Below are positions 43,501-53,311 of a stretch of DNA of 64,000 nucleotides, one piece after another. Within the stretch, counting starts at the first letter, position 1, and each line of letters begins with the position of its first letter. The notes under the pieces are model-generated. The model was not told the origin of the DNA, made no database searches, and worked only from the letters and a program-made list of their open reading frames with translations. Where the stretch lies: assembly GCF_032362555.1 (NCBI RefSeq), contig NC_083517.1, positions 6,530,001 to 6,594,000 of the forward strand. Reading direction: 5' to 3'. A program made the translations under genes and the position numbers. Origin of the DNA: Amyelois transitella. Lineage: Eukaryota; Arthropoda; Insecta; Lepidoptera; Pyralidae.

Positions 43501-46500
43501 GAGACATTAATGTATCGAATATTTGTTACATGCAAATGAATAAATTATAAATATATGTATATACCAGGAACAAATGAAATATGTAATGTTCTCTTCAACT
43601 GTATCCCTGCTTGTTTGAGCTTTCTGACAGCCTCTAGGTATTGTATGCCAACACATTTCATGTCCTGGGAACCACGAGCAAAGATCTTTCCTTCATCATC
43701 GATGTGACCACTAAATGGAGGATATGTCCAACTTTTCTGGAAAAAAAATTGAACTATAATAAATCAACTTCGAAAGGGCTAATAAACTTAGGATTCTTCT
43801 ACTATAAGGCGATAGACTAGCAACGTTGTTATCATTTGTATCTCAATTTTAACAAGCTGAACGTGGCCTTTCAGTCTTTAAGGAACTGTTTGGACCGTTC
43901 TTATTAACTAAGACGTGATTACATATAATTATTTACTATAATAATGCTTTTTTAAAAATATAGTATTTAAAAAGACTAATGTAATAAGCCTGCGTAATCC
44001 CCGCAAGTTGTCGTGCATCGTCATCATGTATGCATTCATTCATTCATTCAAGTACCTTATGCATGTAAATAATATGCTGACCATGACCATCCTAAGCTGT
44101 TCATAATCTATATCTATAAAAGAGAACTATGAAATATGAAATTTAGCAAGAAGGTAGATTATAACTAGGAGACTTCCGGTAAGAAAAGAATTTGGAAAAT
44201 TCTAGCGGGAACAAGAGATAACGAAATTTGTCGTTTTACGGAGCTGCGCGTTTATCAGATAACACAAAAACTACACTTTACACGCGAGGGAAGCTGCGGG
44301 CGGAAGTTATAATCAATAAATTTAGGATCTTACTTACTTCAAAAACAGGAACGACATCCATGTGAGAGTTCAAAAGGATAGATGGAAGATTTGTTTCTTT
44401 TCCAAGCCATGTCAACACCACAATAGGCTTTCTGGGCACCACCTCGAAAATTTTCACTGACAAGCCGATCTGATCGGCCTGTTTTCTTAGAAACGATACG
44501 CACTCATCTAAAACAATTAATATTTCATTTTCATTAGGGAACATACAATCATCAATAACAATAAGTTTAATAATAAGTAACCAATACTAAGAGTACATAA
44601 GTAGTCTATCTTTATATTTGACATATATAAAAGACTATTAACTGATTGACTGACACAACAATTAATAGCCAAAACCGCTAGGTTTAGCAATTTAAAAGAG
44701 GTTTTTCTTATTTCCTTGGAGAAGGGAAATGAACCGAATTATTAGTTTACTATTACTCTACTCATTTTATGTAAGTTTCGCCAGACCCTGGACCCGCTGT
44801 CGCGATCATGCTATAGGACTGCGAAAGTCTAGACAAACGTCTGTCGTTTGAAATCCATAACCCTGACCCGCAAGCAGTCACACATTCGATCCTTTTGCTG
44901 TTAGAAGTTGCTAGAATGGGCAGAATTCCTTGATGTCCATTAGGAACTTGGTTGCAAAACTCAATACACGCGCTAGATTCTTGATCTGTTAAACACCCTA
45001 CATATCTAGTTTTAAATAATCATGTTAAATGGAGCGGCAATGTCAGATTTATTCTGACCTACCAAACAAGTTATTTTGTTTTGTTGCAGTACCTATAAGC
45101 CGTTGTTTAGGGACAGATCGTAAGTCATCTATTTCACTTGTTAAATTGTCATTATTCAATTCTGCTTTATTGAGTGCGCATGAGTTGCCTAGACCCTATC
45201 TACGACCCGCAATCGGGTGTCCAATTCACGGTATCCTTATTACCTAACATATTGTTCTGGACCAATCTATACCATCTAACTACATAACTATACATAGTAA
45301 GGAAATATAATACTTGTAAGCGCCAATAAAGGGAAAGGATTTGGCACTTTTAGGCGACGGGCTCGCGATATGCCATTTTCTGAATCTCAATTTCATTATA
45401 AAGCCATCCAACTGAACGTCTTTTCGAGGCTATTAGCAAAAGTACTTAGTACCTATTATAGGATTGGATAACGGGTGTATGTGCCGTATGGTTCCCGGCA
45501 TCAATACAAAAAAGAATAGGACCACTCCATCTCTTTCCCATGGATGTCGTAAAAGGCGACTAAGGGATAGGCTTACAAACCTGGGATTCTTTTTTAGGCG
45601 ATGGGCTAGCAACCTGTCACTATTTGACTCTTAATTCTATCATAAAGCCAAATAGCTGAAAGTGGCCATTCAGTCTTTTCAAGACTGTTGGCTCTGTCTA
45701 CCCCGCAAGGGATATAGACGTGACCATATGTATGTATGTAAACTATGTAATGTATTAATCTCAAGAAATAATAGTATTAATCCGCTGCTATGCTTGCTGT
45801 TGGTAGACTTATTGTTCTCTCATAAATTGAGAAACTTGTTTTCCGAGATTTAACACCTGTGCTGGTTCCCGAATATCCTTTCGAAACTAATGCCTTGTAC
45901 AGTCACATATCAATTTGCAAGGAACTCTATGACAAGGTAATCGAGGCGAATTTGCAGTAAATTGGAATAGTAGGTGATATCCAGTTGACTAGCAGTATGA
46001 TGCCCCTATTCTTACACAGGATTTAAGCAAAATCCGTTTAGGCTTTGGCTGTATGTAAATGGATGCGACTTCTACCAATCAGTGATAGAGCAAATCAACT
46101 TAAAATTCTCATGAAGTTAGTTATTAGTTGTAATAAACTTACAAGTTGTAATAAACTTAAAAAGCAAAAAGGTAAAATAAATAACTAAGGTGGCAACTAA
46201 GTGACACTAAATATAAACATTACAGTATGATCATAAATTACATAAGTTACACATATACATATACTTAGATACATGTATTTTTATCTGATAAAGATATTAA
46301 ACAATCTCTAAACTTACACAACACGATACAAAAGAGTAATACAAATAAGAAGTTATAAAATCGTATTTGTTTTTTGATATTTAAAAACCTACCACTTATT
46401 TTGTACTAATAGTAACCCGCCAGCATAATTAAAAACTGTCTATTCAACCTCCACTCTTTTATTGCAATTAATACCTACGTTAAAAGAAATGTAATTTTTC

Positions 46501-46589
46501 TTACCGTAGTTAACATCAGGCTGGACACTTGGGATCTTCAGATACTCAACAAAGTTTGCCACAGGAGGATTATCCATATACTTCGCCAT
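40581..46589 (-). CDS. ACY1: Aminoacylase-1 (N-acyl-L-amino-acid amidohydrolase)
   Basis: Nine exons: 46589-46505, 44507-44338, 43736-43565, 43195-43049, 42775-42705, 42397-42281, 41613-41518, 41190-41057 and 40785-40581. They join in phase to 398 residues, the usual aminoacylase-1 length. It is an M20 zinc metallopeptidase that cleaves N-acyl amino acids in the cytosol. Metal and catalytic motifs are all present: H77 and D79 in NSHMDVVP, D110 in [10 protein letters not shown]144/E145 in VPDEEIGG, the FALDEG acid near 171-172, and the late histidine in [10 protein letters not shown]. The dimerisation-domain block [11 protein letters not shown] is intact. The start at 46589 was chosen because the upstream frame meets a TAG near 46647-46649 without another ATG. 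Introns carry Rep-A, Rep-C and Helitron scraps. Confidence 0.93.
42845..42965 (+). repeat. Rep-C dispersed repeat in ACY1 intron 4
   Basis: TCTGGCGTTAATCCCGGATA, CTCTGGTGAGGAGCCCGGGA, then ACATGGAATGGGTAAGCCAG. The same order recurs at 47035-47175, so it is a repeat family distinct from Rep-A and Rep-B. Confidence 0.6.
43780..43930 (+). repeat. Rep-A degenerate copy in ACY1 intron
   Basis: GGGCTAATAAACTTAGGATT, AAGGCGATAGACTAGCAACG, CATTTGTATCTCAATTTTAA and GCTGAACGTGGCCTTTCAGT are in Rep-A order. The 5' block is missing. Confidence 0.65.
45482..45740 (+). repeat. Rep-A full-length copy in ACY1 intron 1
   Basis: From GTGCCGTATGGTTCCCGGCA to GACGTGACCATATGTATGTA with all internal blocks. A much more diverged copy of the same orientation lies immediately upstream (about 45325-45440). 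Confidence 0.92.
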
Positions 46590-47034
46590 CACCGAGTATG
46601 TGTCGTCGCCACGGCGTCCAAAGTGGGTATGAGACGCCAAAACATACTACAGCCACGAGCAACCAATGATAATGATACTGCAAATGTTGTCATGTATTTT
46701 TTATTGTCATAGATATGTATTGATAACAGTGTGTATGCCGACGTAATTTAGCTAATAATCAGCATCTTGTTCTTCCTGTCTGTCTATCATAAATAAATGG
46801 AGTTTATCTGTGTATCCATGCTAATATTATAAGTGGAAAAGTACATTTATTTATCGTCTTTTCATGAACATAGCTGCTGGATTTGATTTGATTTGTCTAT
46901 GACACTATACAAACTGAGAGTGGTACAGGGTGCCCTGAATTTGTGTGAATATTTTCCGATGGGAACACTCCACTTAATCGCAATGTAAACAACAATGAAC
47001 AAAAAGTAGGTACTAGGGATTGATCATATTATAG
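46590..47034. other. Upstream region of ACY1
   Basis: It should contain the ACY1 promoter. A Helitron-like scrap lies at about 46750-46870 (TGTCTGTCTATCATAAATAA, then CTAATATTATAAGTGGAAAA). No core promoter motif was identified. Confidence 0.35.
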
Positions 47035-47175
47035 GTACTGGTGTTATTCCCGGTTGCATCACCAATTCGCTGGAAAGGAGCCTAACTATGATCCTGGATT
47101 GGGTAAATCTAGTTTTTATTCAAAGTGCCTCCTGTCTATCTTCTGCAACTTTATTGGGGAACTTGACTCATATTG
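47035..47175 (+). repeat. Rep-C dispersed repeat
   Basis: CTGGTGTTATTCCCGGTTGC, CTGGAAAGGAGCCTAACTAT, GATTGGGTAAATCTAG. Same family as 42845-42965. Confidence 0.55.
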
Positions 47176-47441
47176 GGTCGTGGTTACTATTAGTTACCTG
47201 ATATACATGTAAATTGCCTAAATTTGCAGATTATTCAATGATGTTTTCTTCCATCATAAAGGCAACAATTGCAAACAATGAATCAATGGTCATTACTCAG
47301 AAATGATTCATTATTAGTACCTATAACCGTCTACGCCACCTCTAAAGTGCCAGGAACCAAAAAGCTCAACCATGTGCATCACGCATGATCTAACAGCTTA
47401 GCTTTGAAAACAGGTGTTCCAACTTAAACCTGTATTACATA

Positions 47442-47596
47442 CTAGAGGCCGCCCGCGACTTCGTCCGCATGAAAACCCTATCAATCCCGTGGTAACTTCG
47501 GGATAAAAAATAGCCTGTATGTTATTCTGGGTCTTCTACCTACAGAATAACATACATCCATACTCATAAACTTTCGCATTTATAATATTAGTAGGA
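47442..47596 (-). mobile_element. 155-bp Helitron with both ends
   Basis: On the minus strand it starts TCCTACTAATATTATAAATG after an A and ends GGACGAAGTCGCGGGCGGCC then TCTAG before a T. Both termini and the A/T insertion site are canonical. It contains an inner inverted repeat (TGTATGTTATTCTG, about 47516-47529, against CAGAATAACATACA, about 47543-47556). Confidence 0.85.
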
Positions 47597-47934
47597 TTTA
47601 TTTATCAAAATTAGCTCTAATAATTTTGTTGAAATTTGACATGTAGATGCAACCGAGGCAAAAAAAGTCGATTTACCTATCTTTGTCCCAATTCTAAGAA
47701 AATTCCTTTTTATACTAATGTCACCCAAAATCATTGTCCCACATATTATAGTTACTTTATTTATTAAAGAAACCAACCACAAGCACCTAGACACCTACAT
47801 ACATACTATTCAGTGATAAAAACTAATTTTCAACAAAAGATTTACAAAAAAGCTATTTCTGCTTTAGCCAGTTTGTACCTGCTTTCTTGTTATGCTTACA
47901 TTTGCTATTTTGTAAGTGTAGCAATAGGAGCATT

Positions 47935-48280
47935 AAAGAGGAGATTGCAAGAAGAAAGCAATAAATGTAAATGAAAAAAATGCAAAAGAAGTATACATTG
48001 TCACAGGAAGGCCTAAACAACATACCGTGACCAAAGCGTGAGCATCCTGACAAAGAGATGGGTGAAGTTCGAGGAGATTGAAAAAGAGAGAAACAAATGT
48101 AGATGAAGCGAAAGAAATGAACAATGTAAGGAGAAGGTCTAGAAAACGTTACTTGGCCAAAACAGGGATGTCTTGTCAAAAAGGTTAGGAAAAAACTGAT
48201 GAGATAACAAGAATAAGGTAATGAATGTAGATGAGCCAAAGATGTAAGAATTTGCCATGATCCACGTAGAAAGATGTAGT
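47935..48280 (+). repeat. Tandem array of a Rep-B LINE segment
   Basis: Three diverged units of roughly 125 bp start near 47937 (GAGATTGCAAGAAGA), 48077 (GAGATTGAAAAAGAG) and 48200 (GAGATAACAAGAATA). Each continues with AATGTAGATGA-like text, and the first two with AGAAGGYCTARA-like text. They correspond to the ATGAATGTGGATGAAGC and GGAAGACCTAGACG parts of the Rep-B frame. The long open frame on the opposite strand (48239-47853) is a by-product. Confidence 0.5.
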
Positions 48281-48311
48281 ATGTAGATCAGTGGAAACCA
48301 TTTGCATCATG

Positions 48312-48441
48312 TATATACATACATATAATCACGTCTCATCCCTTGCGGGGTAGACAGAGCCAACAGTCTTGAAAATACTGATTTTTCACCACATTCAGCT
48401 GTTTCGCTTACTGATAGAATTGAGATTCATATAAAGTGACA
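48312..48441 (-). repeat. Rep-A 3' part
   Basis: The reverse complement reads CACTTTATATGAATCTCAAT, AACAGCTGAATGTGGTG, TTGGCTCTGTCTACCCCGCA and AGACGTGATTATATGTATGT. The 5' half is missing. Confidence 0.85.
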
Positions 48442-48569
48442 ATAAATATAATTATAAATATGAATATACATAAAAATATATTGCATCATGTAATTTTTAA
48501 TTATAATATAATGAACAATGTAATGTCACCTTTACCTCAAAATTTAATTTTCTTTTTTTGTTTCTTTCT

Positions 48570-48660
48570 TACGTCTATACCATCGATGTAGGAAATATAC
48601 CTACAGTCTCTACATACCCCTTGATTTTCCACAGGGGTAGGCAGAGACTAAACTGCATGT
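48570..48660 (-). repeat. Rep-B tail fragment
   Basis: CCACAGGGGTAGGCAGAGAC matches the GGGGTAGGCAGAGAC end of Rep-B. Little else of the family remains. Confidence 0.45.
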
Positions 48661-49394
48661 TCTCAATCAAAAAAGAATATACTCCACTTATACTATAATA
48701 TAGCATTATACAATTTATGGATTTCAGGTTAGTTACATACCTTCTAAATTGGTAAATTGGTTTAACAAACAAAAATCTCACATCAAAACAAATCAAAATA
48801 TTTTGAGTTAAAAAAATTTTTTCAATGTAATGTCATCTGTCAATGCCATCATTGTCATTGTGTATTTTTTTAAATCTTACTTACACTGATCTCTTTATGT
48901 GGGCAAACAGCCACACGGCTGTTTGTTTGGCAGATTCGGTCCAAAATTTATCGCATATGTTGATTGGTAAAATTAGCCGTTATAAAAAAAATTGCAAAAT
49001 TGTAAATATCTCCAAATCTACTTAACCGAGTTACCTAGGCTGGTTTTTTAAAACCTGTTCATAATTTTATGTAAAAAATTAAAGTATTCGTTTGGCCTTA
49101 GTTCGCGGCGAACAACTAGTTTATCCGGACCACGTCGCAGGGATATTTTACAAATTTCTATTAATTTAAAGGTTTTTATTTTATAGCAATGCCTTGAGAG
49201 AAATCAACACAAGGGCTGAAAGGTTACCCAGTAGCCACAATTTCGTCGTAGTAGCCGTGTAATGAATTCGTTTATAACAACAGATGCAGTGAAACTGATT
49301 GGCGCAAAACCAGTACTTTTACTTTTTCAAACCTTCACTAGACGGCCTGAGCGTGTGGTTTGTTTATAAGGGCAAGGATCGAACTTTGTCTTTA
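48661..49394. other. Intergenic, nothing further recognised
   Basis: A possible Helitron scrap near 49085-49125 (TAGTTCGCGGCGAACAACTA). No coding exon was recognised. Confidence 0.35.
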
Positions 49395-49402
49395 ACTCAT
49401 TG

Positions 49403-50075
49403 TAGGGTTGCCAACCGTACTCTAAAATAGAGTATTGTCCTCTATATCATGTAGGCGTACTCTATAATCTATAACACCAATAGAGTACGCTAAAATACTC
49501 TTTTATTGCCAGTCTGTACTAATATACAAAATTATTATTTTGAAAAAATTATAGAAGGAAAACTTAATTTACAAAGACTGAACATAAACATGGACAGTTT
49601 ATATTCAGAAGTGATCATTTTGAAACAACTCCAAGCCGAATTGTTTAATAATACAGAGTTTTTGCAAAAATCCACTTCAGAAAAATGGCAATTTATTTTT
49701 TAAAAATGTCCTGAAGAATTTAATTGTTTAAAAAAAATCATTAGCTATATATACTCTCTGTTCCCGCCACTTCAGCATTTACTGAAAGAGTCTTTTCGGT
49801 CATGAATGTGAAGTGGCGAGAAGAGAGAAACAGAGCTTCATTAAAATTGATCAAAAATGAGCTCTTGATATATATAAATTTAGAGTTGGAATGTTTGGAG
49901 TCATACAATTTATTTAAAATCAATGAAAAACTGTTTTGTGCGGCAAAAAGTACAAAAAAATACCTTTTTAAAAATACAAAATAAATAATACTCTTTTTTG
50001 TAAGTCTGTACTCTTTATTTACCTCCTTTAAAATCAGATACACTCTATTTCTTTTAAAAAAAGTTGGCAACCCTA
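49403..50075 (+). mobile_element. Internally deleted hAT transposon
   Basis: It begins TAGGGTTGCCAAC and ends GTTGGCAACCCTA, a 13-bp perfect TIR. It is flanked by the exact 8-bp duplication ACTCATTG (49395-49402 and 50076-50083). Subterminal AGAGTAC/TACTCT motifs recur on both sides (TACTCTAAAATAGAGTATT on the left; CTGTACTCTTTATTT on the right). The surviving code at 49780-49984 is a hAT C-terminal domain, which agrees with the family. Confidence 0.93.
49765..49984 (+). pseudogene. hAT transposase dimerisation-domain remnant
   Basis: The plus-strand frame reads TAFTERVFSVMNVKWREERN then RASLKLIKNELLIYIN. It matches the hAT family C-terminal dimerisation motif (x-ERxFSxMxxxWxxxRNxxxxxxLxxxL). 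The frame runs to a stop at about 49984. The BED finger and the catalytic domain are missing, and the region before it has stops, so no active transposase can be made. Confidence 0.75.
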
Positions 50076-50332
50076 ACTCATTGTCATTCTTATATTATGG
50101 AATCGTTTGCCCGATAGACCCTGCAGCTCTCCCTGTTCCCAAAGATGCCCCTAATTAGCGGCAGGAATAAATAAAATACGGAATTGCAAAATACGGTCTT
50201 TACTTCCACTGACAAACAAGAGCACCCAAAAAAACACTTTTCAAAAATGACATAAAAAAATAAAGAAATATTTCGAAACAACCTTCTTGGTCATCCCCAA
50301 CAAGCCGTTCGAAAATTCGTAATGAAGGTGTT

Positions 50333-50599
50333 CATATCGCATATTCGGTGCAACAAAGTCACAACAACTCTTTTTTAAATTTAACAGGAGAAGACTTTTA
50401 ATTTTTTTTTCTCATGTGTTTGTTCATTTCTGGATTACTATTTACAGTAGGTTTAACATCTTGGCAATATTAATTGTTTACTTTCGCGAATGTTTTTGTT
50501 GCCCCAAGTAAAGGTATGATTAAAAAACAATTTGGCATACTTAGTTCGTTTTTGCAATTTTGGCTATTTGTGACTTTGTTGCACCGAAGGTGCGATATG
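50333..50599. mobile_element. MITE with about 28-bp TIRs
   Basis: The left end CATATCGCATATTCGGTGCA then ACAAAGTCACAA is matched by the reverse complement of the right end (CATATCGCACCTTCGGTGCA then ACAAAGTCACAA). The 267-bp element is non-coding. A target duplication could not be identified with confidence, so the superfamily is open. Confidence 0.75.
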
Positions 50600-50959
50600 T
50601 GTTTCATTAGAGAATGCACAAATGTAGCAAAGTTAGGTTGATAAGTATAAAAATTGCAAAGTTGTAGAGGTCTTCATTTCGTACAATTGCTACCATGCTA
50701 TTTTATATTTTATTTTTAAAATATTAAATAGCATATTCATAACGCGTCGGCAAAATATAACCGTTGTTAACTTAAATTGAGTGCTGCCAGACCAAAAATC
50801 CGAGTGAGCACTGTAAGATGAAAAAAAGAAATTGTGCTTTAAAAAAGCGCTAGATACCGCGCTAAAAGAACAATTTTTCTTGAATGAAATAAAGCAAACA
50901 AACAAAAAAATACTTAAGTAAAACGTTCATTTTCGAAATTAACAAAAAAGTAGCTATCG

Positions 50960-51300
50960 TTTGATATATTTTAATTGTCCATAGCTGAACTAGGGCCTGG
51001 TAAAGGTTCATTAGTAGTTTTGAAATATTTTTCTGATGTTCCAATCTTTCGCAAGACATCGGCTGGAATTTCATAATTCGAACAATTGCGGTCTGCGACA
51101 GTTAGTCCTGTACTAATTATAAGAATAGCATTAATGGTTTTTAATTTTAATGTATTCCTTAATTTCGTTTTTACAACATTCATCAAACTGAATACTCTTT
51201 TATCCGCATTGGAATATGGTAAGCTCATTATTTTTGTGGCAACTTCGAATAAATCTTTATGGACATGCCAGCTGCATCTTTCGACTGCTGAACTTCAGCC
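50960..51300 (-). pseudogene. Second hAT-type transposase C-terminal remnant
   Basis: On the minus strand from 51228 the frame reads MSLPYSNADKRVFSLMNVVK then TKLRNTLKLKTINAILII. This is the hAT dimerisation domain of the zinc-finger (ZBED/KIAA1586-like) type, different from the copy at 49403. The frame ends near 50971 after a proline/serine tail. The upstream part (51229-51300) contains related text but is broken. TIRs were not found. Confidence 0.65.
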
Positions 51301-51624
51301 CAGAATTTCACCGTGTCATCGGTATTCACCCACTTTATACATATCTATGATAAAAAATATTTTTGTACTAATATTTTAGCAATTTTTAAATATTTTTGAA
51401 TAAATTAATATAAGTAATATTTATTTTTCTACCAAATATAACGAACATCTCTAGTCAAAATGGCAATTTTTTCTAAAAAAAATCCATCTGAATCGTACGC
51501 GAATGTCGATTCACTTATAATTCGAGATCTAAAAGATCGATTCCGCAAAAAGCTTTTTTTTCAAGTTTGAATTTATAAATATAATTTCATTTTGTGGAAA
51601 ACAAGATAAAAAACATATAGTCTA
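51301..51624. other. Spacer between hAT relic and giant inverted repeat
   Basis: CGAACATCTCTAG (51440-51452) resembles a hAT 3' end, but no partner end was found. GATTC/ATCGATT-rich sequence continues toward the inverted repeat. Confidence 0.3.
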
Positions 51625-52807
51625 AGATCCGGCTGCAAAATCACTACGTTCATCGCGTAGTTAATCAAACTCACATTTTAACATACATTTATGAATAGGA
51701 TAATACATAGATAATAGGGTGCCAGTCAATAAGTGGCCGCAAGTAATTTTAATTAAATTAATGTTAATTAATTTTCCAAAAATAATTTCGTTCTCTTGTT
51801 TTTTAAATAAAATATCATCCACATCATAGAAATGTGTGTAAAGAATTCGAAAATCAATGGGTGCCGTTACACACTCGGCCGCAACTACTACGCAGCCAGG
51901 TGTAAACAGGTAATATTTTGGTCTATTTATACGTTCATGTCGTACACGCATGTTTTTTATATCAAATTAAAGCTAATTTTTTTTTTAATATGATGATATA
52001 TCGCTGCCTGTGAATAAATGGCCGCAAATTAGGGTTGCTAGCTGTTAAAAACTCGAGGTATCCGAGATAAAGTGAAAGAGAGTTAGCGCGTAACGCCACT
52101 TGTTAGACAAGGATGGCGAGTACCAGCTGTGCGAGTATTTGAAGCCATTGCGCACGCGTCAATAGATTGGGTTCTCAACAGTACCTACATGCGTAGTATC
52201 TTTTTTGTAAAAAAAATAAAACATACTCAAAATTCTATTCTTTATAAGTACGCTTCCCAACCCAATCTATTGACGCGTGCGCAATGGCTTCAAATACTCG
52301 CACAGCTGGTACTCGCCATCCTTGTCTAACAAGTGGCGTTACGCGCTAACTCTCTTTCACTTTATCTCGGATACCTCGAGTTTTTAACAGCTAGCAACCC
52401 TAATTTGCGGCCATTTATTCACAGGCAGCGATATATCATCATATTAAAAAAAAAATTAGCTTTAATTTGATATAAAAAACATGCGTGTACGACATGAACG
52501 TATAAATAGACCAAAATATTACCTGTTTACACCTGGCTGCGTAGTAGTTGCGGCCGAGTGTGTAACGGCACCCATTGATTTTCGAATTCTTTACATATAT
52601 TTATATGATGTGGATGATATTTTATTTAAAAAACAAGTGAACGAAATTTTTTTTGGAAAATTAATTAACATTAATTTAATTAAAATTACTTGCGGCCACT
52701 TATTGACTGGCACCCTATTATCTATGTATTATCCTATTCATAAATGTATGTTAAAATGTGAGTTTGATTAACTACGCGATGAACGTAGTGATTTTGCAGC
52801 CGGATCT
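51625..52807. repeat. Giant inverted repeat (549-bp arms, 85-bp spacer)
   Basis: Left arm 51625-52173 starts AGATCCGGCTGCAAAATCAC. Right arm 52259-52807 is its reverse complement with only scattered differences (for example around 51826-51842 against 52592-52608). Both arms are 549 bp. Each arm encodes a mirrored open frame of 96 codons (51951-51661 and 52481-52771) with no known similarity. Within each arm the motif AATAARTGGCCGCAA appears twice. RNA from here would fold into a long hairpin. Confidence 0.92.
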
Positions 52808-53311
52808 CGTACTAATAGTATCTGATTTCTTACTAGTAAATTCAGTTTTTTTTTAACAGTCATTTTAATACCATATCAAAGTCAGATCAGGTATTAAAGA
52901 AGATATTTATTCCTAAAATGTATTTATTGCATGAAAGAATGAAAGCTCCAAATGGTTCATATCAAAACTTAGATAAAATCTTATGTCGATTTTCAAGTGT
53001 CAAACATCGTTTCCCTGGATCGTTTGAGTACAGCATATCGATTTCGAAAATCGATCCTTTGGGCTTGAAAAATTGATTCTTTGATTAATCGATTTCATAT
53101 CGTCATCCCTATGTCAAATCTATTTCATTGAATTGAAAAGCAACGGTTTGTTTGGTTTGCTCTCAAATTTGCTCTGCTTGCTTTCTTCTTGTTGTCTGGT
53201 CTGTCTGATAATTTGTTTGTAAATAAACAAATCTCGACGGTCAATTTTCATTTGAATTTTATGTATAAACATAAATTTTTTTAACTAAAATTACTCGTAA
53301 AATTCATTAAA
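52808..53311. other. Upstream region of HYLS1
   Basis: TTAATCGATTTCATATCGTC followed by ATCCCTA near 53085-53112 looks like a hAT right end related to the 37598 element, without a matching left end. The HYLS1 5' UTR and promoter should lie in the last 200 bp. Confidence 0.35.

Noticed and set aside
46590-46640. A longer N-terminus for aminoacylase-1
   Set aside because: The upstream frame has no ATG and a TAG follows within a few codons; the ATG at 46589 is the first usable start.
47853-48239. A 128-codon open frame on the minus strand, hydrophobic and Phe-rich
   Set aside because: It is antisense to the tandem Rep-B units; its length follows from the purine-rich repeat, not from a gene.
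51440-51455. A hAT 3' end (CGAACATCTCTAG) belonging to the relic at 50960-51300
   Set aside because: The only candidate partner near 50663 (TAGAGGTCTTC) matches poorly and the flanking 8-mers differ, so no element boundaries were called.
51661-52771. Two nearly identical 96-codon proteins in opposite orientation
   Set aside because: They are mirror images created by the giant inverted repeat, with no similarity or splice context, so they are not called as genes.
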